Shown piece after piece: positions 58,111 through 64,000 of a stretch of DNA of 64,000 nt. The notes under the pieces were generated by a model. That model saw nothing but the letters and a program-made list of their open reading frames with translations, did no database searches and had not been told where the DNA came from. Origin of the DNA: Piliocolobus tephrosceles (lineage: Eukaryota; Chordata; Mammalia; Primates; Cercopithecidae); NCBI RefSeq assembly GCF_002776525.5, contig NC_045443.1, forward strand, positions 51,205,387 to 51,269,386. Reading direction: 5' to 3'. The translations under genes were made by a program, and so were the position numbers. Each line of letters starts with the position of its first letter. Position 1 is the first letter of the stretch.

Positions 58111-58155
58111 GTACGCGTGATTTATGACTTCAATCTTGGTTCACCGAGAGTTCAC
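58050..58155 (+). promoter_or_regulatory. Composite MEIS / PBX-HOX / DR5 retinoic acid element
   Basis: CTGTCA (58050-58055, reverse of the MEIS/PREP TGACAG site), TGATTTATGAC (58118-58128, PBX-HOX composite type) and GGTTCACCGAGAGTTCA (58138-58154) occur within 105 bp. The last is GGTTCA, five bases, AGTTCA: a fully consensus DR5 that differs from the classical RARB2/HOXA1 3' element (GGTTCACCGAAAGTTCA) by one spacer base. It lies 26 kb after HOXC4 on the 3' side, beside a CpG island. Retinoid response is inferred from motif and position. Confidence 0.75.
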
Positions 58156-58209
58156 ACGGCTTTCGCTGCTGTTGAAGGTTAAAAGATGGTCTTCGCTTGA
58201 CAAGTGGGA

Positions 58210-58235
58210 CTATTGAAAATTCCTTCTTCTTCTTC

Positions 58236-58263
<28 letters not shown>
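58210..58263. repeat. (TTC)n and poly-T tract
   Basis: About seven TTC units run into a T-tract of about 22. No SINE body follows. Confidence 0.85.
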
Positions 58264-58266
<3 letters not shown>

Positions 58267-58663
58267 GGAAAGAACAGACACTCAGGACAGAAAAAATTGG
58301 GGGGGGGGGGCGGGGGACAGGGGTTGCAGGTGGGCCAAAATGGTAGGTCAGGAAGGTTTGTCTTCCTATATTTAGGATATTTTGTTGCTAGGATTTGAGT
58401 GCGTGTTGGGGAGAGGGTAGAGACTAGGAGGGAGCTAGGGAAGAGATGTAAAGATCTCTCATATTTAGAGGCCAAAGGAGTGGGAAAAAAAACAAAACTC
58501 GTCCTTTCACAGTTAATTATCTGGGTAACTTGGGTCACACCCCCTAACTGATCCTCCTCTAGAGACCGGAAATGGGCCAGGTAAGGGAGAGAGTTTGGGT
58601 AAAGGGTGAGGTTTGTGTGCTTCTCACTGGGTATACTTGGTTGATCCACCTTACCTGGGTAAC

Positions 58664-58824
58664 CACTTTTTTTTTTTTGGAAATGGGGTCCAGTTCTGTT
58701 GCCCAGGCCGGAGTGTCGTGGCACTGTCATAGTTCACTGAAGCCTCAAACTCCTGGGCTCAAGTAGTCCTCGCACCTTAACCTCCTAAGTATATGAGACT
58801 GCAGGCATGTGCCACACCGCCAGG
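58664..58824 (-). mobile_element. Free Alu monomer (FRAM/FLAM), minus strand
   Basis: A single diverged 7SL-type monomer with T10 tail. Target duplication CTGGGTAAC is at 58655-58663 and 58825-58833. Confidence 0.8.
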
Positions 58825-58834
58825 CTGGGTAACT

Positions 58835-61800
58835 GCTTTTCAATGTGCTCCTGCACCCACAGATTTGGATTAGGGTATTTTTAGGCCCCAGTCTTTCAAC
58901 TCTCTTCATTCTGTAGGTTTAGCCTGCCATTTACATTTGATGCACATGAAGAGGCTAACGGGAAGGAAATCTGTAGAATTGGAAGTCCTTTCTAATCCCA
59001 AATCCCTTGGTCCAGGAGCCAGTCTCTCTTCTTTCTAGCATTTTGAAAAAGGTCATGCCACAGCAGACATGGTGGTCAAAGATCTCCTAAAGACCAGGAT
59101 ATAAGGCCCCTTTGTGGTCTAAGGCTCTGAGTACTTGGAGAAACAAAACTCACTCCTTCTTTGTAGATTCAGAGAGAGAGAGAGAGAGAGAGAAAGGAGA
59201 TACCTTGAAGCTGAGGGTCTGCTTGGCTCTTTGAGTTTTGTTTTGTTTTGTTTTTTTTTTTTAAGATACATGTTTTAAACATTTTCTGGAGTGGGAATTT
59301 GGGATTGTGTGCACTGGGAAGGGGAACAGCAGAGAGCTAGGTCTGGAGTTGGGTGTGCCTCCCTTGCCCTAAATAGGCCCCATCTCCATTATCAATGCTA
59401 GGTAAATATTTTCCTAAGAGATAGAGCCAGCCCCTCAAATCCAGATCTGGGAACCAAAGGCATCCACGCTAGAAGGGGCACTCCGTGCTTCTCTTTCCAC
59501 ATAGAGTTAGGGAGGTGTTTTCCCACAATGTGAGGACTTAGATAAGAGAGGGAGAAGAGCCAGAAAGATGTCCACATCTTGCCGGGACACCTAGCACCAG
59601 GCCCTCCTACAGGGGACCTCGTATGTAAATAGCAGAATGGGGAGCACAGAACAGAGAGACCCCAGAAATCCAGAGTCCAGGCTCTGAGGTCACTTTGGCA
59701 GGAATGGTCCTCTGGCCTTAGGAAGAACAGACGGGCAATATGGCACAGTTTAGAACTCAGGGAGTGGTAACTGTTAGGAGGAATTAGCCAAGGAAGCTAA
59801 TGAATCTCTTCCAGGTTCTGGTTGCGAAGCAGAGGAATGAACTTAACAGCCTCTGGAAGTAATGTCTGTACTGAAGTCACCTTCCCACCCTTTCTGTGTT
59901 CCTCCCTGGGAAATAATTCCAGTGGGCTTGTGCTTATCTGCAAGTCTGGAGTAATTATGAATTATTAATTCATCATTAAGACTTGATTGTGACCGTTGCT
60001 TTCCAGTGGACCCATTTATCTACTTTGTAAGGCAGAGGGCAGCCTCTATTAGCCCTTGGCTTCTGTAACAGGCAAACTGAGGCCAGCCCCTCTTGAAGGC
60101 AGTCCTTGAACTCTGCCCTATGTGGGATGGTTGCCTCATTACCAGTCAAGTCATGTTGCACCTCAGAGTATTTGTGCAATACAGCCACCTCCCACTAACT
60201 TCAGATTTCAAAGTGCTTTGTAGGCTCCTGGAGAGATAGAGTAGGGGATTAGGAGTGAGACTCCAGTAGGGGAAGAAACTTGGCCAAGCTGTGTGTGGAG
60301 ATAGGAATTAAGGCCAGGTGGGAGGACTCCCAGGCACAGTAGCTAAGCAATCTGGGATCAGGAATGGGCATTTTACCTTCCTTACCCTAAGGAGATGCTA
60401 GCCTCCCTCAACTCTCTGGGGACCCTGGAACACTCATCTGGCCCCTTTTCCTGACCTCTCTTTCCCCCACCAGCCTCTCAATTGAGAGGCACAGGTTTCA
60501 AGACACATCATCCCCTCGGATGGTTAGGGGTGGGAAAGTGGGATCTGCCAGTTGTTTCACATCTGTGAGAGGCCTGGAGAGGGAGAAAATTGCTCCTTTC
60601 CCATGAGGTAATTCCCATCTAAATCCCTGCTATAAGCTCACCTCCCCCAGCACTGAAACAATTCTCTTCATCCTTTTTTTCCCTCTTCTTCCCTCTGAAA
60701 CTACAGGCAGGGAGATTGAGGGCAGGAAAGGCAGCTCCCAACAGCTGTACCTAGAGAAAGAGACAGAAGGAGGAAATGAGGGGAGAGTGGCTTAAACCTG
60801 TTACTTCCCATAAGTTTTATCTCCATTCTTCAAACCCAGGTCAACACCTTGAAACCAGGGCCATGGGAAGCCCTCTCTCCTTGTTCCCCTAACTCTCTCT
60901 CACAGAAAAGGAGCCCTGCGTCCCTCCCTGAGGCCAGGGCTGTTTTAAAAACTGCTCTAAGAACACTACCACTTTCTACAGGTCACCTGAAGTCCCAACC
61001 CCCATGTATCTCTCAGTGCCTGTCTGGTCCAGAGGGAGCCAGTGACTCTGCCAGCACATCACCATTTTGTGCCCCACCAGGGGGTGGTCCATGGAGTCAT
61101 CTCAGCTTTCAGCCCAGACCTCGCTCACTCTTTCCCCAAGCCACGCCAACATTCCTTGGTCTCTCCCAAGCCAGGAGGCAGGTAAGAAGTCCAGCCAGGG
61201 GATTCCCTGGAACTGGCTAATATAGTTTACTCTACTGTTTGATGGTAAATAAAGAGAACTTGGGAAAAAAGGGAAGGAGCAACTGCGCCTGGTGTCCTCC
61301 TCAGCCACCCCTCCCCTGGACATTGGCTTTCTCCATGAAACAGTGCACTGTTGTTCTTGGACAACCATTCCCCGCCATCTTCGTTGAAGGGTTTGAGTTT
61401 CACCCTCCGCTCACCCCCATTAATCACCCCAGCAGCTAAACATCACCCAGCCCCCTCTGGCCCTTTTTCTTCTTCTTGCCCTTAGTATTCATGTGGGAGC
61501 ATTCCTTACTGCTGCACGCTCACAAAGACCCCCTCCTCTGACACGAGGTCCCTCCCACTCCCCAACCACCCAGTCCATGATGGGTACTACTCACTGTTCT
61601 GGATGTTCCAACTGCTGGCACCCACTCCTGGACCCCGTTCCCCCACTCCGCAGCTGTCTCCATAGCCACTGCCCCCTTCCCATGCACGTGTCAGCTTACC
61701 ACACCCTCTTTCAGGTAACTCCTTTTAGCCCCACAGACTCTCTTCAGTCTTTCCCAGCCACCATTCTGCCCTCCATGGCCTATGCATGTGTAAACCCTGC

Positions 61801-61905
61801 CTGCTTCCCTATACTTCTCCTCACTTCTCTCTTCTTTCCCTCCCCAAGACATTTCGTAGGCATTTCAGATGCTAGACCTGAAGCCCTTCCCTTCCGGCCT
61901 TGAGA
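58835..61905. other. Non-coding stretch
   Basis: No gene and no clear SINE are seen. It contains a GA repeat (59168-59193) and a TAATTATGAATTATTAATTCATCATTAA patch (about 59950-59980) rich in homeodomain cores. Confidence 0.45.
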
Positions 61906-61910
61906 AACTG

Positions 61911-62137
61911 AGAGGTGGTGTACCACAGTGGTCAAAAGCATGGGTTTGTGATTCAAGTCCCTGATCTGACACTTGCTAGTTGTACAAACTTGGGCAAATT
62001 ACTTAACCTCTCTGAGCCATCCATAAAATAGACATACCCACTGACCTTATAGAGTTGTTCTGTAGATCAGATTAAATTTTATTTGCATAGATCTAAGCAT
62101 TCAGCAGGGGCTTGATAAATGGTAGTTATTGTGTTAC
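61911..62137 (+). mobile_element. MIR SINE, plus strand
   Basis: GTGGTCAAAAGCATGGG, GTTGTACAAACTTGGGCAAATTACTTAACCTCTCTGAGCC, then AGAGTTGTTCTGTAGATCAGATTAAAT and GATAAATGGTAGTTATT: nearly full-length MIR. Confidence 0.85.
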
Positions 62138-62299
62138 AAGCTTCTTGTGAAGAAAGAAAGAGATGTTCTTCAGATTCCAATATAAGTGAAGGAATTGCCT
62201 CCTCCAGCACCAGAGAGGGAGGGATAAAAATTACACGGTCTTACAGATAAGCAGGGCCCATTCACCGGGCAGTGATACTCTTCTATTAGCTCTAGAGGG

Positions 62300-62780
62300 T
62301 ACCAACTTTCGCTGCACATGGGAACCCCCTGGCGAGTTTTTTTGATTGTTTGATTTTGTTTTTGAGATGGCATCTTGCTCTGTCGCCCAGGCTGGAGTAC
62401 AGTGGCACATCTCAGCTCACTGCAACCTCTGTCTCCTGGGTTCAAGCAATTATCCCTGCCTCAGCCTCCCAAGTAGCTGGGATTACAGGTGCCTGCTGCC
62501 ATGCCTGGCTCATTTTTGTATTTTAAATAGAGACAGGGTTTCACCATGTTGGCCAGGCTGGTTTCGAACTCCTGACCTCAGGTGATCCGCCTGCCTCAGC
62601 CTCCCAACGTGCTGGGATTACAGGTGTGAGCCACCATGCCCAGCCACAAGTTTTTAAAAATACTGATGCCTGGGTCCCACCTCCAGAGATTCCAATTTGG
62701 TTGACCTGTAGTAGGGCCTGGGCATCTGGATTTTTTAAACTCCGCAGGTTGCTAATGTGTAGCCAGAGGTTGAGATGCAG
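62300..62780 (-). mobile_element. MER5A-type DNA transposon, split by an Alu
   Basis: The left part (62300-62341, GCTGCACATGGGAACCCCCTGG) and right part (62649-62780, AATACTGATGCCTGGGTCCCACC to GCAGGTTGCTAATGTGTAGCC) match reversed MER5A, a short non-autonomous hAT-Charlie element. Confidence 0.75.
62342..62648 (-). mobile_element. Alu, minus strand
   Basis: A full-length Alu inside MER5A, flanked by AGTTTTT at 62335-62341 and 62649-62655. Confidence 0.9.
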
Positions 62781-63584
62781 ACCCTAGGAAATGATACAAG
62801 AGATAAGGGGAGGGCTGACACTTCTGCCAGAGCAAGGGAGGAGAGGAATACTCAGCTGAGAGCTGCTTCTCAACCTGGGACATCCCCTCACCAGTGGCAC
62901 TGCTTCAGTCAGGGAGGTTTTCACTTAGAATTAGCTTCTTTTGAGATCCCAGAATTTCAGAGACTCTCACCCTTTTCATTTCCTATAGCTATTAGAATTT
63001 AGAAAGGGGCCACCCCAAGAGGAGACAGAGGAATCGACAAATTGACCTCTAAGAGGCTCATCTCTTATCAGAAAAGCATATGGTCCCCAGACCACCAGTG
63101 ATAGAAGCAGAGGCAGATACCTCCAGTAGTGGGAAAATTTGTAGTTACATAGTAAATGGAGTTTCTACCTGGTTGCTACAATAATAGGCCAAGCAATTAG
63201 GATACACGTTTCCAGGATCTTTTCCTATATTTCCAAAAAGATAAATCACCCCTAGGAACAGAATCTGCATATTGTAATTAACTGATAAATATTTCATGCC
63301 TGGTTCAAACTTTCTCTTCTTCTATTTAATGGCCACAAACTTGAGCACAGAGGAAACAGGAGTGAGGAGAGTGGGGGTTGGCTGTAGCGGGGGGTTCTAC
63401 CTTGGCTTCAGGGAGGGAGAAACTGTCTTAGTTAATTATTTACTGTCTTCCTGTTCTTTTAAGAAAACACTGCTCACCTGGAGAAAATCAGGTCCCAGGT
63501 GGTAAAGGGTGTGACTTGGGCTTGTTGGCCTCAGCCCTGACCTCCTCCAGGAGAGGCCAGTTTTTGGTGACCCTGGGGGTGCTG
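62781..63584. other. Non-coding stretch
   Basis: No gene or clear repeat is seen. Confidence 0.45.
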
Positions 63585-63795
63585 GGAGCCACAGGCTTTG
63601 GAGTCAGGGGCCCAGTGTTTGAACAAACACAAGCTCTGTTCTGTCACTTATTAACTGGATGGCTTTAGGTAATTTACCTAATTTATGTGAAACTCAGTTT
63701 CTTCATCTGTAAAACAGACATATTTTTTACCTTGTAGGGTGGCCTTTGCTCAGTTGGTTCTCAATGCATGATAACTATTATTATCAACAGTAACA
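63585..63795 (+). mobile_element. MIR SINE, plus strand
   Basis: CTTTGGAGTCAGGGGCCC, TGTCACTTATTAACTGGATGG, AACTCAGTTTCTTCATCTGTAAAACAGAC: a typical MIR order. Confidence 0.85.
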
Positions 63796-63854
63796 ATCAG
63801 TAATTAATAGCCAATTGGATTGTACCCCTTCCCTTCCTCAACCCTGTCCCAGTG

Positions 63855-63990
63855 TGTAGGGCGCCTAAACTACTGAATGCTTACTGTGAGTATGGTGAAT
63901 GCCTTAGCTCAATTAATCAACATAATTCTTTGAAGGGAATATCTTATTATCCCTACTTATCTGTGTTTTGTAAATGAGGGAACAGGGTGT
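63855..63990 (-). mobile_element. MIR SINE, minus strand
   Basis: TGCTTACTGTGAGTATGG, then CTTATTATCCCTACTTATCTG and GTAAATGAGGGAACAGG, follow reverse MIR. It runs toward the window end. Confidence 0.65.
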
Positions 63991-64000
63991 GTAGAAGTTA

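Noticed and set aside
31920..64000. Search for a HOXC3 or HOXC1 homeobox relic
   Set aside because: No WFQNRR-, KIWFQ- or YPWM-like coding remnant was found by eye on either strand; a sensitive profile search was not possible.

Overview
This window is the 3' end of a vertebrate HOXC cluster. Three complete two-exon homeobox genes lie head-to-tail on the + strand: HOXC6 (4463-5909), HOXC5 (9052-10435) and HOXC4 (29815-31098). The spliced products are 235, 222 and 264 codons, the usual mammalian lengths. Each has a YPWM hexapeptide encoded at the end of exon 1 and a Q50 Antp-class homeodomain in exon 2. The miR-615 precursor lies in the HOXC5 intron. There are no other convincing protein genes; the remaining open frames are shadows of exons, CpG-rich sequence or Alus.

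The organism is a primate (many Alus) and most likely an Old World monkey. The two youngest Alus (40739-41038 +, 45490-45795 -) carry the AluYR-type GAGATCCAGCCACTG right arm typical of macaque and baboon rather than human. The assignment rests on recalled subfamily features, not on a search.

Layout: 1-4.3 kb, intergenic DNA upstream of HOXC6; 4.3-11.3 kb, HOXC6, a CTCF-like site, then HOXC5 with miR-615; 11.3-29.7 kb, the large HOXC5-HOXC4 interval with one Alu pair, an orphan CpG island (22.77-23.66 kb), a Hox4-type DR5 retinoic acid element (25.22 kb) and a TATA-containing conserved-looking block (27.85-28.34 kb); 29.7-31.9 kb, HOXC4; 31.9-39.8 kb, repeat-poor downstream DNA; 39.8-50.1 kb, dense nested transposons (hAT-Charlie, MLT1, Alu, MIR); 50.1-58.2 kb, non-coding DNA with a near-perfect hairpin (51.5 kb), a decayed tandem repeat (54 kb) and several orphan CpG islands, ending in a canonical DR5 element beside PBX-HOX and MEIS sites (58.05-58.15 kb); 58.2-64 kb, ordinary sequence with Alu, MER5A and MIR copies.

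The three genes encode sequence-specific transcription factors that pattern the anterior-posterior axis with PBX and MEIS/PREP partners. The two DR5 elements, one 5' and one far 3' of HOXC4, fit retinoid control of the 3' end of a Hox cluster. The far 3' element lies where HOXC1/HOXC3 stood in ancestral clusters and is the most interesting signal here. All regulatory calls come from reading motifs, without conservation, expression or binding data.
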